A stretch of 64,000 nucleotides of DNA from Rhizobiaceae bacterium (GTDB lineage: Bacteria > Pseudomonadota > Alphaproteobacteria > Rhizobiales > Rhizobiaceae), in the NCBI GenBank assembly GCA_017644105.1, contig JAEPMD010000002.1:119966-183965 (forward strand), read 5' to 3'. The notes under the pieces were generated by a model. It made no database searches and was not told the origin of the DNA. It worked only from the letters and a program-made list of their open reading frames with translations. Positions 18,861 through 29,584 of the stretch are shown one piece after another (position 1 is the first letter of the stretch; each line of letters starts with the position of its first letter). Made by a program: the position numbers and the translations under genes.

Positions 18861-19863
18861 GATGTACCTCATTCTTCGTGTTTGGCATGTCACCGTCTGA
18901 AAATTCAGGGCGTGTGCCATCAAATAGATAATTTGCAACTTGTTGCGCGACAGATGGCGCTAACAAATAGCCATGGCGGTAAAGCCCATTGGCATAAATT
19001 GTGTTTCCCTCATAACGAATGCGCGGCAAGTTATCGTTAAATGCGGGACGCGCGTCGACGCCGATTTCTAAAATTTCAGCCTCGCCAAAACTTGGGTGAA
19101 GCGCATAGGCAGCTGTCAGCATTTCCAGCATCGATCGCGCGGTAATGCGGCTGCGTTCTCCGGCTTCAATCATCGTTGCGCCGAGCATATAGATGCCGTC
19201 ACCACGCGGGACAATGTAAAGCGGAATTCTGGGGTGCAACAATCGGATCGGGCGTTTTAAATTAAGATCGGGACAATGCAATATCAGCATTTCGCCTTTA
19301 ACGCCCCTCAGATCTGTTAACTTATCTTGCGCTGCCAACCCTCGACAATCGATGATGGTGGAATGAGCATCCGCTTCGCCCGAGGTTTGGATCTCAATAT
19401 TGTTGTGCTTCAATTGAGATACCAATGCATCCAATGCCTGTCTTGGCGCAAGATGAGCTTCAGATGGGAAATAAAGCGCTTTGCGATAGCGTCCTTCAAG
19501 ATCTGGTTCTAATTCAGTGATTTTATCGGCATCAATGTTTTCAAAATTTGATGTGCGGCGGCCAAAGCGGGCAAGTTCTTTAATATCACGGCCCAGCGCA
19601 ATCACCATTGAACCATTATAGGTGATATCCGCGCCGTTTTTCTCCCACCAAGCAATTGCGTCCTGCCCTAAGCGAACGACAGGTTCTTCCGCGCTTTCAC
19701 CCTCGCAAAATGGTGCGAGCATGCCGCCGGCCCACCAGGAGCAACCATGTGGCCCAGGCGCACCATTGGGATCAATAATGGTGACTTTGCCACCGCGCAC
19801 TGAAATTTCAGTCGCGATGCTCAATCCCAAAACACCTGCACCTTTTATGGTAACATCAATCAT
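18844..19863 (-). CDS. thiO: Glycine oxidase ThiO
   Basis: 339 residues from ATG 19863 (another ATG directly precedes it at 19866). The DAO-family FAD fold is shown by IKGAGVLGLSIATEIS at the N terminus, the GCSWWAGGMLAPFCEGE loop and the C-terminal YANGLYRHGYLLAPSVA. It oxidises glycine to the imine used by ThiG, replacing the radical SAM enzyme ThiH of anaerobic pathways. It overlaps thiD by eight bases. Confidence 0.92.
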   Translation of the reverse strand: MIDVTIKGAGVLGLSIATEISVRGGKVTIIDPNGAPGPHGCSWWAGGMLAPFCEGESAEEPVVRLGQDAIAWWEKNGADITYNGSMVIALGRDIKELARFGRRTSNFENIDADKITELEPDLEGRYRKALYFPSEAHLAPRQALDALVSQLKHNNIEIQTSGEADAHSTIIDCRGLAAQDKLTDLRGVKGEMLILHCPDLNLKRPIRLLHPRIPLYIVPRGDGIYMLGATMIEAGERSRITARSMLEMLTAAYALHPSFGEAEILEIGVDARPAFNDNLPRIRYEGNTIYANGLYRHGYLLAPSVAQQVANYLFDGTRPEFSDGDMPNTKNEVHHDHCA

Positions 19864-20668
19864 CATCTGCACCCCAAAGCGCGTAGAAATGATGAACGGG
19901 CCCATGACCAGACCCAATTTTGATCTGATCGCTGGCACGAATAGCACCTTGCAAATATTGATGCGCGCGGCCAACTGCATCTTCAATCTCAAGTCCCTGC
20001 GCTAAGCATGCGGCAATGGATGAAGATAATGTGCATCCAGTGCCATGGGTATTTTTTGTATCAATGCGCTGCGCTTCAAATGAGACTGGTTCGGCGCTCG
20101 TGCCGATGAGCAAATCTGTACAGATGTCATCATCGCTATGGCCACCCTTCATCAAGACAGCTTTCGGCCCCATGGCCAAAAGGTCACTGCCTTGAAACGC
20201 CATTTGCATGGGATTGTCTGCTTGTGTGGAACCCAATAATTTTGCAGCTTCCGGCAGGTTTGGTGTTAATAAAGTGGCAAGCGGCAACAGCTCGCTTTTA
20301 AGTGCTGAAACCGCTTCTTCGCGCAGCAGAGCATCGCCAGATTTGGCCACCATCACTGGATCGAGAACAATTGGGATATCGACGGTTTTCAGCGATGATG
20401 CGACGGCCCCGATGATATCTGGCGAAGACAACATGCCAATTTTGATGGCGTCGACATCTAGGTCTTCGAGAACGGTTTCAATTTGCGCTGACACAACATT
20501 GGGGGAAATTTCTTCGACCGCCGTTACTGCCTTTGTGTTTTGTGCAGTTATGGCGGTAATCACGCTTGCACCATACACACCAAGCGCTGAAAATGCTTTG
20601 AGATCTGCCTGAATTCCTGCGCCGCCGCCACTGTCGGAACCGGCAATTGTCATCGCTATTGCTGTCAC
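19856..20668 (-). CDS. thiD: Hydroxymethylpyrimidine/phosphomethylpyrimidine kinase
   Basis: 270 residues starting at GTG 20668 behind GAGGGAAAGAC. Ribokinase-like fold with AGSDSGGGAGIQADLK near the start, VLDPVMVAKSG and the catalytic NTHGTGCTLSSSIAACLA motif. It phosphorylates HMP twice to HMP-diphosphate, for both salvage and de novo routes. First gene of the ten-gene thiamine operon, immediately downstream of the TPP riboswitch. There is no thiC in the window, so de novo pyrimidine synthesis must be encoded elsewhere or be absent. Confidence 0.95.
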   Translation of the reverse strand: MTAIAMTIAGSDSGGGAGIQADLKAFSALGVYGASVITAITAQNTKAVTAVEEISPNVVSAQIETVLEDLDVDAIKIGMLSSPDIIGAVASSLKTVDIPIVLDPVMVAKSGDALLREEAVSALKSELLPLATLLTPNLPEAAKLLGSTQADNPMQMAFQGSDLLAMGPKAVLMKGGHSDDDICTDLLIGTSAEPVSFEAQRIDTKNTHGTGCTLSSSIAACLAQGLEIEDAVGRAHQYLQGAIRASDQIKIGSGHGPVHHFYALWGADDD

Positions 20669-20741
20669 GTCTTTCCCTCACCAATATGTCATATCCAGAC
20701 ATTTTGGCTTAGGGGGTCCTTGCGCTTTTTGGTAAGTTAGC

Positions 20742-20836
20742 GATGACCGTTCCCTCCGCCGGAATTGCCCGGATCAGGTTCGATGGGTTAGCGAAAACGC
20801 CTCTCAGCCATTGCATGAAAACAAGGCACCCCAACG
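20742..20836 (-). promoter_or_regulatory. TPP riboswitch (THI element)
   Basis: The minus strand carries the conserved THI-box core: GGGGTGCC at the 5' end (complement of 20825-20832), GGCTGAGA, then ACCC, GAACCTGATCCGG and CCGGCGGAGGGAAC at the 3' end. It lies about 75 bases before the GTG of thiD. No clear terminator hairpin with a U tract follows, so control is more likely at translation start by hiding the GAGGG ribosome site, as usual in proteobacteria. It should switch off the whole thiamine synthesis and salvage operon when TPP is high. Confidence 0.95.
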
Positions 20837-20944
20837 GTGTATGATCGACACATAGTGCAGATCGAAATAAAATGCAATGGTTCAAACTGGCATCTGATTG
20901 GACTAGACTAATTCCAAAGTGATTCTGCAAAAAACGAGACTTTC

Positions 20945-21568
20945 ATGACAAAAATTCGACTGCATAAGGGTGATATTTCCACAGAAGCGACTGCGCGTTA
21001 CCAAGGCGATATCGCAATTGATAGCGAAACTTTAGGTCTCATTCCTCGACGTGATCGTTTATGCGTTGTTCAGCTTTCTCCTGGTGATGGAACAGCAGAT
21101 GTCATCCAAATTGCTAAAGGCCAAAAGGAGGCGCCAAACTTAATCGCACTTCTCGAAGATCAAAGCAAAATCAAAATATTTCATTATGGCCGATTTGATA
21201 TCGCCATTTTGCATCACACATTTGGCGTTCAATGTTCACCCGTCTTTTGCACAAAGATTGCGTCAAAACTCACGCGCACATATACAGACCGCCATGGCTT
21301 AAAAGATGTTTGTCGTGAGCTCTTAAGTGTTGATTTATCGAAACAACAACAATCTTCTGATTGGGCAGCAGAAACGCTCACTGAAGCACAATTGGCCTAT
21401 GCGGCATCAGATGTTTTATACTTGCATGCTTTGCGTGATCGTATGACTGCAAATTTAGAACGCGAAGATCGTCTTGAACATGCGAAGGCTTGTTTTGAAT
21501 TTCTGCCAACGCGCGCAAAACTGGATCTCATGGGGTGGGAAGACAGCGATATTTTCGCGCATAGCTGA
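20945..21568 (+). CDS. Ribonuclease D-like 3'-5' exonuclease, catalytic domain only
   Basis: 207 residues. All DEDDy positions are visible: Asp26 and Glu28 in IAIDSETLG, Asp in HYGRFDIAIL, and the Tyr/Asp pair in LAYAASDVLYL. It lacks the HRDC domains of full-length RNase D (about 370-390 residues), which is the common short form in alphaproteobacteria. It would trim RNA 3' ends (tRNA or other structured RNA) in the cytoplasm. Divergent from the thiamine operon; followed 34 bases later by a GNAT gene. Confidence 0.9.
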   Translation: MTKIRLHKGDISTEATARYQGDIAIDSETLGLIPRRDRLCVVQLSPGDGTADVIQIAKGQKEAPNLIALLEDQSKIKIFHYGRFDIAILHHTFGVQCSPVFCTKIASKLTRTYTDRHGLKDVCRELLSVDLSKQQQSSDWAAETLTEAQLAYAASDVLYLHALRDRMTANLEREDRLEHAKACFEFLPTRAKLDLMGWEDSDIFAHS

Positions 21569-21602
21569 CGCTAAACATACTGATACCATGAGGCCTAATT
21601 AA

Positions 21603-21995
21603 ATGCGTTGGATCCACAAATTTGATGAAGAATATCATGATCAATTGTTTGATCTATATATCCAGGAATGGTGGACAAAAGGGCGATTAAAGTCGGATGT
21701 GATTTCAGCTTTTGAAAACTCCGACGTTGTCTTTGGTTGGCTTACGGATGATGATCAACTCATTGCCTGCGCAAGGGTGTTGTCAGATTTTACATTCAAA
21801 GCTTTGCTATTTGATGTGATCATCGCAGATACCCACCGCGGTGAAGGCTTGGGCAGATTATTGCTTGATCAGATCACAGGTCATGAAAGGCTCAAAAATG
21901 TGAAAAGCTTTGAGCTTTATTGCCCAGATCACATCGCGCCATTTTATGAAAAATATGGGTTCAAGAGAAGCAGCTCAAACCTGCTCACACTTTAG
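21603..21995 (+). CDS. GNAT family N-acetyltransferase
   Basis: 130 residues. The acetyl-CoA pyrophosphate-binding loop is THRGEGLGRLLLDQ (R/Q-x-x-G-x-G/A type, about 79-92), followed by FELYCPDHIAPFYEKYGF, the usual C-terminal GNAT strand and helix. It matches the small YjcF/YpeA-like group whose substrates are mostly unknown (small amines or protein N termini). It lies after the RNase D gene and before the FMN riboswitch, so it is probably not part of the riboflavin unit. Confidence 0.85.
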   Translation: MRWIHKFDEEYHDQLFDLYIQEWWTKGRLKSDVISAFENSDVVFGWLTDDDQLIACARVLSDFTFKALLFDVIIADTHRGEGLGRLLLDQITGHERLKNVKSFELYCPDHIAPFYEKYGFKRSSSNLLTL

Positions 21996-22044
21996 CAGTA
22001 AACATCCATCTTGCCTTCCGCACCGGATTATGATTATTTGCACG

Positions 22045-22181
22045 CGTTCTCAGGGCGGGGCGAAATTCCCCACCGGCGGTAATCATTTGATGAAAGCCCG
22101 CGAGCGCTTGTGCTTCGTACAAGGTCAGCAGATTTGGTGAGATTCCAAAGCCGACGGTCATAGTCCGGATGAAAGAGAGCG
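22045..22181 (+). promoter_or_regulatory. FMN riboswitch (RFN element)
   Basis: Full RFN element: TCAGGGCGGGGCGAAATTCC at the 5' end, CCACCGGCGGTAAT, AGCCCGCGAGCG, the GGTCAGCAGATTTGGTGA block, CCGACGGTCATAGTCCGGAT and the closing GAAAGAGAGC. It lies about 85 bases before the start of the RibN-type transporter. No clear terminator follows, so regulation is probably at translation initiation. High FMN should shut down riboflavin import. Confidence 0.96.
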
Positions 22182-22265
22182 GGTGAAACACACATGCTGG
22201 TGGTCAGCGTGGGTGGTCTTTCCTGTTTGCCTTGGGTCTTGTGCGCAACAGAAAGGATAACGCTC

Positions 22266-23177
22266 ATGACTCAGTTCACTATCAAAAACATTCAAAATAG
22301 CAGTGCCTTTAAAGGCGCGTTTTATATGGTGCTCGCTGGCGCCATTTTCGCCATTATCAATACGCTTTTACAATCGCTCACCATGCAAATGGGGCAAAAT
22401 TCGACAACGGTCGTATTCTGGCAATATCTGATTGCGTTGATGTTCAGCTTGCCATGGATCTTGCGGAAATTGCAGGACGGCAAGACAGCGCGTCCCATCT
22501 GGCATGTGTCGCGCGTGGTATTTGCAGCTGTGGGGGTTCAATTATGGGTGCTTGGGCTCTCTTATGTGCCGATCTGGCAAGCGATTGCCTTAATCATGAC
22601 ATCACCGTTTTTTGTCACGATCGGCGCGCGTTTATTCTTGGGTGAACATGTCAGCATGCAGAGGTGGTTTGCGGTTCTTTTCGGTTTCTGCGGTGGGATG
22701 GTTATCCTTGAACCTTGGTCGGATCAGTTCAGCTGGGCCACCCTTTATCCGGTCGCTGCAGCATTTTTCTGGGGGCTTTCAAGCCTAACCACCAAATATC
22801 TCACTCGTTTTGAAAAACCACAGACACTGACATTTTATTTGTTGGTCCTCTTGGCTCCGATCAACGCGTTATTGGCGTTTGATGCCGGCTATACCGTTTC
22901 ATCAAGCAATGCGATCTGGCTGATTGCTGTCACAGGTGTTTTAACCACCATGGCGCAATTCTCGCTGGCAAAAGCCTATTCCATTGCTGATGCCGCTTAC
23001 TTGCAGCCGTTCGATCATCTAAAATTGCCAATGAATGTTGGGCTGGGCTGGCTCGCTTTCGGTTTCTTGCCAACAGGTGCCATGTGGGTCGGAACACTGA
23101 TGATTGTGCTCGCGTCACTCTATCTTTTGAAGAATGAGATGCAGCCCTCATCAAATGCCAAAATGGCAGCGGCTTAA
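22266..23177 (+). CDS. ribN: Riboflavin transporter, EamA/DMT family (RibN type)
   Basis: 303 residues from ATG 22266, behind AAAGGA; an earlier in-frame ATG at 22194 lies directly after the riboswitch and would add a leader without resemblance to the family. Ten membrane helices in two EamA repeats (about 20-145 and 160-290). RibN/ImpX proteins of rhizobia and related bacteria import riboflavin and are typically under FMN riboswitch control, which is exactly the case here. The substrate call rests on the riboswitch plus the family. Stand-alone gene. Confidence 0.9.
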   Translation: MTQFTIKNIQNSSAFKGAFYMVLAGAIFAIINTLLQSLTMQMGQNSTTVVFWQYLIALMFSLPWILRKLQDGKTARPIWHVSRVVFAAVGVQLWVLGLSYVPIWQAIALIMTSPFFVTIGARLFLGEHVSMQRWFAVLFGFCGGMVILEPWSDQFSWATLYPVAAAFFWGLSSLTTKYLTRFEKPQTLTFYLLVLLAPINALLAFDAGYTVSSSNAIWLIAVTGVLTTMAQFSLAKAYSIADAAYLQPFDHLKLPMNVGLGWLAFGFLPTGAMWVGTLMIVLASLYLLKNEMQPSSNAKMAAA

Positions 23178-23194
23178 AATTCATGTCGTTTAAT

Positions 23195-23218
23195 CCCGCT
23201 GGCAGTTTCGTCAGCGGG
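23195..23218 (+). terminator. Probable terminator after ribN
   Basis: A 7-bp perfect stem, CCCGCTG / CAGCGGG with a 10-base loop, is followed by a T-rich but interrupted stretch (CTTGCTTTCATTT). It lies between the convergent ribN and sensor kinase genes. Weak T tract, so moderate confidence. Confidence 0.5.
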
Positions 23219-23239
23219 CTTGCTTTCATTTGCCTATTT

Positions 23240-24820
23240 TCAAGACGCAATTTTCGGCTGGACTTTTTCCGATGGATCAAGAATTTCACAGAGCGCTGGC
23301 TTTAAAATATTCACGCAGAATGGCTTGCTGATAATTTTGCAGTGATCAGAAATTCTGGCGATATCTTCATTACCTGTTTTGGCCACCTGAGCCATCAAGA
23401 TCACCGGGATCTCTTTGAACTTGTCATCGCAGAGTAAATTCTCAACAAACTCTGCTCCGTTGATATTATCCATATGATAATCAACGAGAACTGCATCTGG
23501 GATAAAACCTTTATTGCGCATGGCAAGAAGCATAGCCATGCCTTCATTGGCGCTAACGCAAGCGACATTTTCAATGCCCCAATGTGTTAGGTATTCTTGG
23601 AGAATGTTTCGGCAAAGATCATGGTCATCAATCACCAATACGCGTGCATTTTTACCCTCTACGAATGAAGGCGCTTGCTCTTGAACTTGGCTGGCGAGGG
23701 GCAAATCAATCTCAAACCAAAATGTTGATCCCACATCCAGCTCACTCTCAACGCCAATTTCACCCTCCATAAGTTCAACAAGTGAAGATGCTATGGATAA
23801 TCCAAGACCTGTGCCTTCAAACTTTTTGGTTGCCGAAGAATCAGCTTGAGAAAACTTGCTAAAGATCGTCTCAACCTGATCATCACTTATCCCGATACCT
23901 GTGTCAGTAACGCTAATCCTAATTTGAGAATGATCTTCTTTTACAGATTGTGTTGCATCCACATTGATGAACACATGCCCGTCATCTGTAAATTTGACGG
24001 CATTGCCAACAATATTCGTGATGATTTGACGAATGCGAATATCATCGCCAATCAACCGTTCTGGGATATCCGGCGCAACGCGCAAAATGATTTCCAAGCC
24101 CTTGCTTTTAATGCTTGCAGATACAAGTGTTGCAATGTCATGCGCCGTTTCATAAATCGAGAATGGCTCGAGCGTGAGTTCCATCTGCCCCGCATCAATT
24201 TTGGAAAAATCCAAAATATCATTGATAACGGTCAAAAGCGTTTCACCGGAATTCACGATCGTATTGGCAAACATCTTTTGTTTTGCATCGAGCTCCGTGC
24301 CTTTTAACAATTGCGCCATGCCCATCACACCATTCATGGGAGTGCGGATCTCGTGGCTCATATTCGCGAGGAATTCTGACTTTGCCTGCTCAGCACTTTC
24401 AGCCAATCGACGGGCGTCTTCAAGCTCTGCTTCGCGCTGTTTTAAATCTGTGATATCAAAATAAGTTAGTAGATGCGTGCCATCGACTTTGACGTGGCTA
24501 TGCACGAACACTTTTCCGCTTTCGCGGTACAATATCTCCGGTCCATAATTACCCGCGCGCACCATGTCTTCGCGAACCTTGATCACCTCATCCCAGGAAT
24601 AGTCAGAAAAGCCATTTTCGACGGGATCATTTTCTTCTTGTGACAACTCCATCAATTCGCGCATTGTCAGGTTTTTTTGATCTTGGATGCTTTCGTCAAA
24701 TTCCCACATATCGATGAAACGCGCATTCATATGCAGCACATTGAGGTCTTTGTCTAAAAACAAGATGCCGTAATCGATATTATTCAACACGCTTTCAAAT
24801 TGCTGCTCGCGCCGATGCAT
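23240..24820 (-). CDS. Hybrid sensor histidine kinase, downstream part of an interrupted gene
   Basis: 526 residues: PAS domain (about 3-110), HisKA with phosphoacceptor His in [14 protein letters not shown], HATPase_c with GTGLGLSI, and a C-terminal receiver domain (from about 390) with LVIDDHD, phosphoacceptor Asp in VLVDYHM and Lys in IISKPF. All catalytic residues are present. The frame is open upstream to a TGA at 24965-24967, and continues in the same frame into a 100-codon piece holding another PAS domain. There is no in-frame ATG, GTG or TTG between that TGA and the ATG at 24820, and no ribosome site before this ATG. It is therefore the 3' part of a roughly 675-codon PAS-PAS-HisKA-HATPase-REC gene cut by one stop codon. 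Confidence 0.8.
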   Translation of the reverse strand: MHRREQQFESVLNNIDYGILFLDKDLNVLHMNARFIDMWEFDESIQDQKNLTMRELMELSQEENDPVENGFSDYSWDEVIKVREDMVRAGNYGPEILYRESGKVFVHSHVKVDGTHLLTYFDITDLKQREAELEDARRLAESAEQAKSEFLANMSHEIRTPMNGVMGMAQLLKGTELDAKQKMFANTIVNSGETLLTVINDILDFSKIDAGQMELTLEPFSIYETAHDIATLVSASIKSKGLEIILRVAPDIPERLIGDDIRIRQIITNIVGNAVKFTDDGHVFINVDATQSVKEDHSQIRISVTDTGIGISDDQVETIFSKFSQADSSATKKFEGTGLGLSIASSLVELMEGEIGVESELDVGSTFWFEIDLPLASQVQEQAPSFVEGKNARVLVIDDHDLCRNILQEYLTHWGIENVACVSANEGMAMLLAMRNKGFIPDAVLVDYHMDNINGAEFVENLLCDDKFKEIPVILMAQVAKTGNEDIARISDHCKIISKPFCVNILKPALCEILDPSEKVQPKIAS

Positions 24821-24964
24821 AAGCGTGATATCGTTAAATGTCAGCAGATAATGGTCATTTAGTTTGATCGAACTTTGAACCAGCGTTTTCTCGCCACGAT
24901 TGACAATTTCAGGCCCAGTATCGCCCAGTCTAAGCGCACCGATAAATCCATTGATAATGCGCTT

Positions 24965-25267
24965 TCATTCAACATCTGTGAGTTCAGTATCGGTAAAATC
25001 TGCTTCATTGAGTGATGCATCAATCAATTCGTAAAGTGTGATATTGTCGTAATCTAATCCATCGGGATATTCCCAAATGTCTTTGCACCTCTGGTTGATG
25101 TAAAGAACATTGAATTCCTTGTCTAAAAATACAATGCCATTATCAACATTGCTCAGAACATTTTGGAATTGAAGTTCACGCAGTTTAGGTGTGTTAAATC
25201 CCCGCTCGGAATGATTAGATTCTGAGGACGGTATTTGTTCATTTATCTGATCAGGCGACTTGTCCAT
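24965..25267 (-). pseudogene. N-terminal PAS fragment of the interrupted sensor kinase
   Basis: 100 codons from ATG 25267 to TGA 24965-24967. It holds a soluble leader and the first part of a PAS domain (FQNVLSNVDNGIVFLDKEF) that is clearly related to the second PAS in the downstream frame ([19 protein letters not shown]). After the TGA the same frame reads on through [20 protein letters not shown], aligning with the second PAS. In that alignment the TGA falls on a Trp of the second PAS (the W of SWDEV). A TGG-to-TGA change in a formerly intact gene is the simplest reading. It could instead be a sequencing error or a strain variant. Confidence 0.75.
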
Positions 25268-25364
25268 TTCTCACTACCCAATGCGTTACTTAAAGATGAT
25301 GCCTTTTTGAAGTTAACAAACGGAAAACATAGAAGGTTTAGATCAAGGGGTTTAGTTTTGACAT

Positions 25365-25397
25365 CAAAAAACCCGCCGGCAAATTTACCGGCGGGTT
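25365..25397 (-). terminator. Intrinsic terminator of rpsA
   Basis: Minus-strand perfect 10-bp stem AACCCGCCGG / CCGGCGGGTT with an 8-base loop, followed by a U run (complement of 25365-25369). It lies 32 bases after the rpsA stop and ends the aroA-cmk-rpsA transcription unit. Confidence 0.88.
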
Positions 25398-25428
25398 ATA
25401 TTGTTTAAAAGCAGTGCTTTTTTAAGGA

Positions 25429-27126
25429 TTACTCGTCGTTGCCTTTAAGTGCAGCGCCAAGAATATCACCCAAAGAAGCACCTGAATCTGATGAACCAAA
25501 CTGTTCAACAGCTTGCTTCTCTTCAGCAATCTCAAGAGCTTTAATTGAAAGTGTAACTTTACGATCTTTCTTAGAGAAGTTTGTTACACGTGCATCAACT
25601 GTCTGACCAACAGAGAAACGCTCTGGGCGCTGCTCATCACGGTCACGAGACAAGTCGCTACGACGGATGTAAGATGAAACTTCTGGGAAGTCGACAAGCT
25701 TAACTTCAAGACCACCATCCTGAACGTCTGTAACTTCAACAGAAACAACTGCGTTTTTACGCAATTCGCCAGAAGCAGCAGCTTCGCCGATATTGTCTTT
25801 AGACAATTGTTTAATGCCAAGTGAGATACGCTCTTTTTCAACATCAACATCCAAGACAACAGCTTGAACAGCGTCGCCTTTGTTGAAGTCTTCAATAGCT
25901 TGCTCACCAGGACGGTTCCAGTCAAGATCTGACAAGTGAACCATGCCGTCAACATCGCCTTCAAGACCAACAAACAAACCAAATTCAGTTTTGTTTTTGA
26001 CTTCACCTTCAACAGTTGCACCAACTGGGAATTGATCAGCAAATGCATTCCAAGGATTATCAAGTGTCTGTTTAAGACCAAGTGAGATGCGGCGTTTTGA
26101 AGGATCCACTTCAAGAACAACAACATGCACTTCTTCAGAAGTTGACAAGATTTTGCCTGGGTGAACGTTCTTTTTCGTCCAAGACATTTCAGACACGTGG
26201 ATGAGACCTTCAATGCCTGGCTCTAGTTCAACAAATGCACCATAATCTGTGATGTTTGTAACAGCACCAGAGATTTTCTTGCCAAGTGGGAATTTCGCAT
26301 CGATACCGTCCCAAGGATCAGTTTCAAGCTGCTTCATACCCAATGAGATGCGGTGTGTATCTTGGTTGATGCGAACGATCTGGACTTTAATTGTTTGACC
26401 AATTGTCAAGATTTCAGATGGGTGGTTCACACGACGCCAAGCCATGTCGGTCACGTGTAGTAGACCATCAATACCGCCAAGATCAACGAATGCACCGTAG
26501 TCAGTGATGTTTTTAACAACACCATCAACTGCCTGACCTTCTTCAAGATTTTGTACGATTTCTGAACGCTGCTCTGCACGGCTCTCTTCAAGAACTGTAC
26601 GACGAGATACAACAATGTTGCCGCGACGCTTGTCCATTTTCAAGATTTCAAATGGCTGCGGGTTATGCATCAAAGGTGTCACGTCACGGATTGGACGGAT
26701 ATCCACTTGTGAGCGCGGCAAGAATGCAACAGCGCCATCAAGATCGACCGTAAAGCCACCTTTAACTTGGTTGAAGATTGTACCTTCAACGCGCTCGCTT
26801 GCTTCGAATTTCGCTTCAAGGCGGACCCAGCTTTCTTCACGACGCGCTTTTTCGCGTGAAAGAACAGCTTCGCCAAGTGCGTTTTCAATGCGCTCAACAT
26901 AAACTTCAACTTCGGCACCCGGTGTGAGTGAACCGTCTTTACCTTGTGCACCAAATTCTTTTAAAGGAACGCGACCTTCAACTTTAAGACCAACGTCAAC
27001 AATTGCGACGTCTTTCTCGATAGCTGTGATCATACCTTTAACAACTGTACCTTCTACACCATCTTGTGTTGCAAAAGATTCTTCGAGGAGAGACGCGAAG
27101 TCCTCCATCATAGGGGTATCTGACAT
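25429..27126 (-). CDS. rpsA: 30S ribosomal protein S1
   Basis: 565 residues with six S1 OB-fold repeats, normal for proteobacterial S1. Repeats 3-4 carry the canonical VVKNITDYGAFVDLGGIDGL and VTNITDYGAFVELEPGIEG. It binds mRNA leaders and helps dock them on the 30S subunit. Order aroA, cmk, rpsA is conserved across alphaproteobacteria. The 166-base gap after cmk probably contains a separate promoter or S1-binding leader, since S1 is autoregulated in studied species. Confidence 0.98.
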   Translation of the reverse strand: MSDTPMMEDFASLLEESFATQDGVEGTVVKGMITAIEKDVAIVDVGLKVEGRVPLKEFGAQGKDGSLTPGAEVEVYVERIENALGEAVLSREKARREESWVRLEAKFEASERVEGTIFNQVKGGFTVDLDGAVAFLPRSQVDIRPIRDVTPLMHNPQPFEILKMDKRRGNIVVSRRTVLEESRAEQRSEIVQNLEEGQAVDGVVKNITDYGAFVDLGGIDGLLHVTDMAWRRVNHPSEILTIGQTIKVQIVRINQDTHRISLGMKQLETDPWDGIDAKFPLGKKISGAVTNITDYGAFVELEPGIEGLIHVSEMSWTKKNVHPGKILSTSEEVHVVVLEVDPSKRRISLGLKQTLDNPWNAFADQFPVGATVEGEVKNKTEFGLFVGLEGDVDGMVHLSDLDWNRPGEQAIEDFNKGDAVQAVVLDVDVEKERISLGIKQLSKDNIGEAAASGELRKNAVVSVEVTDVQDGGLEVKLVDFPEVSSYIRRSDLSRDRDEQRPERFSVGQTVDARVTNFSKKDRKVTLSIKALEIAEEKQAVEQFGSSDSGASLGDILGAALKGNDE

Positions 27127-27292
27127 AAATTTTCCTTAAGTGTCGCAACTTTTGGCAAAAGCGAAATTGTCTGCGAAAGCGCAAAATTGCGGACGGCGTC
27201 GTGGTTCGTGTTTCAAAATATCAGCTAAGGCTCAGATTGTATTAAACAAAGTCCGACGCGATTGAGCGAAAGCTGATCTGATTTAAGTCTGT

Positions 27293-27925
27293 TTATGCGT
27301 TCTTTGCAGCATCAACCATAGCTTTTGCCGCTTGGAACGCTGTCTCTATATCCATTTTACTCGTATCTAGCAAGAGGGCATCGTCCGCTTGACGCATTGG
27401 ACTGTCTTTTCTTTCAGAATCTCGCGCGTCTCGCGCTTTGATATCTGCGAGTACGTGATCATAATTGAGATCTCTGCCCTTGCTGACCGCTTCATCATAC
27501 CGGCGTTTTGCACGAACATCGGCGTCTGCTGTTACAAAAATTTTCACATCCGCATTTGGGCACACCACGGTGCCAATATCGCGTCCATCTAAAACTGCAC
27601 CCGGTAATTTCAGCGAAAAATCCTGTTGCGCTTTAACTAAGATTTTGCGCACAGACGACATGACAGCAACTTTCGATGCCGCATTGCCAATTTCATGAAC
27701 TGCTAGGACCTCAGGATCTAGATCGGATAAATCCAGCTCATACGCAGTTTTTTCTGCAATACTGACATCATCGAGCGGTAAGTTCTGATCGAGAAGTGCC
27801 TTTGCCACCGCGCGATAGGTGAGCCCAGTATCAAGGTGGTGAAATCCGTTTTCACGCGCTAAGCGACGTGAAATCGTTCCTTTCCCAGAAGCTGCAGGAC
27901 CATCTATGGCGATGACAAATGACAT
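27293..27925 (-). CDS. cmk: Cytidylate kinase
   Basis: 210 residues. P-loop [17 protein letters not shown] (about 7-23), the CMP-binding segment [23 protein letters not shown] and the lid [13 protein letters not shown]. It phosphorylates CMP and dCMP with ATP. One base separates its start from the aroA stop, and it precedes rpsA. Confidence 0.97.
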   Translation of the reverse strand: MSFVIAIDGPAASGKGTISRRLARENGFHHLDTGLTYRAVAKALLDQNLPLDDVSIAEKTAYELDLSDLDPEVLAVHEIGNAASKVAVMSSVRKILVKAQQDFSLKLPGAVLDGRDIGTVVCPNADVKIFVTADADVRAKRRYDEAVSKGRDLNYDHVLADIKARDARDSERKDSPMRQADDALLLDTSKMDIETAFQAAKAMVDAAKNA

Positions 27926-27926
27926 G

Positions 27927-29306
<1,380 letters not shown>

Positions 29307-29584
29307 TCACTCCTGTAATTTTAAAAGTTGGATGGTAATTCGCTCTTTATCTATTCCTCTGTTGAGCGCGTCATCCGTCAGTTCGCCGGTGGCAGGTAGC
29401 ACGCTTTGTGCAAAATGTCATCAATAGGGCGCATAAAAATGCTGCTTTTTTCTTGAAGCTGAAAAATTTGCACTTATTCTTTGACATTAGTGCCCTAAGA
29501 TGTTTAAGGGTTCGCAATCTATCATTTATGTCCGGGCTGTTACGTTTGCGTATGAACAGCCATATCAAAAAAGAGGCTATAACC

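Noticed and set aside
24965-24967. TGA decoded as Trp or selenocysteine
   Set aside because: TGA serves as the ordinary stop in many coupled genes here (for example pheS, thiE, the GT2 gene), and no SECIS-like context or selenoprotein family fits; a nonsense change is simpler.
25584-26213. 209-residue frame within rpsA in another register
   Set aside because: Repetitive Leu/Val-rich product caused by codon bias of the S1 repeats; rpsA itself is certain.
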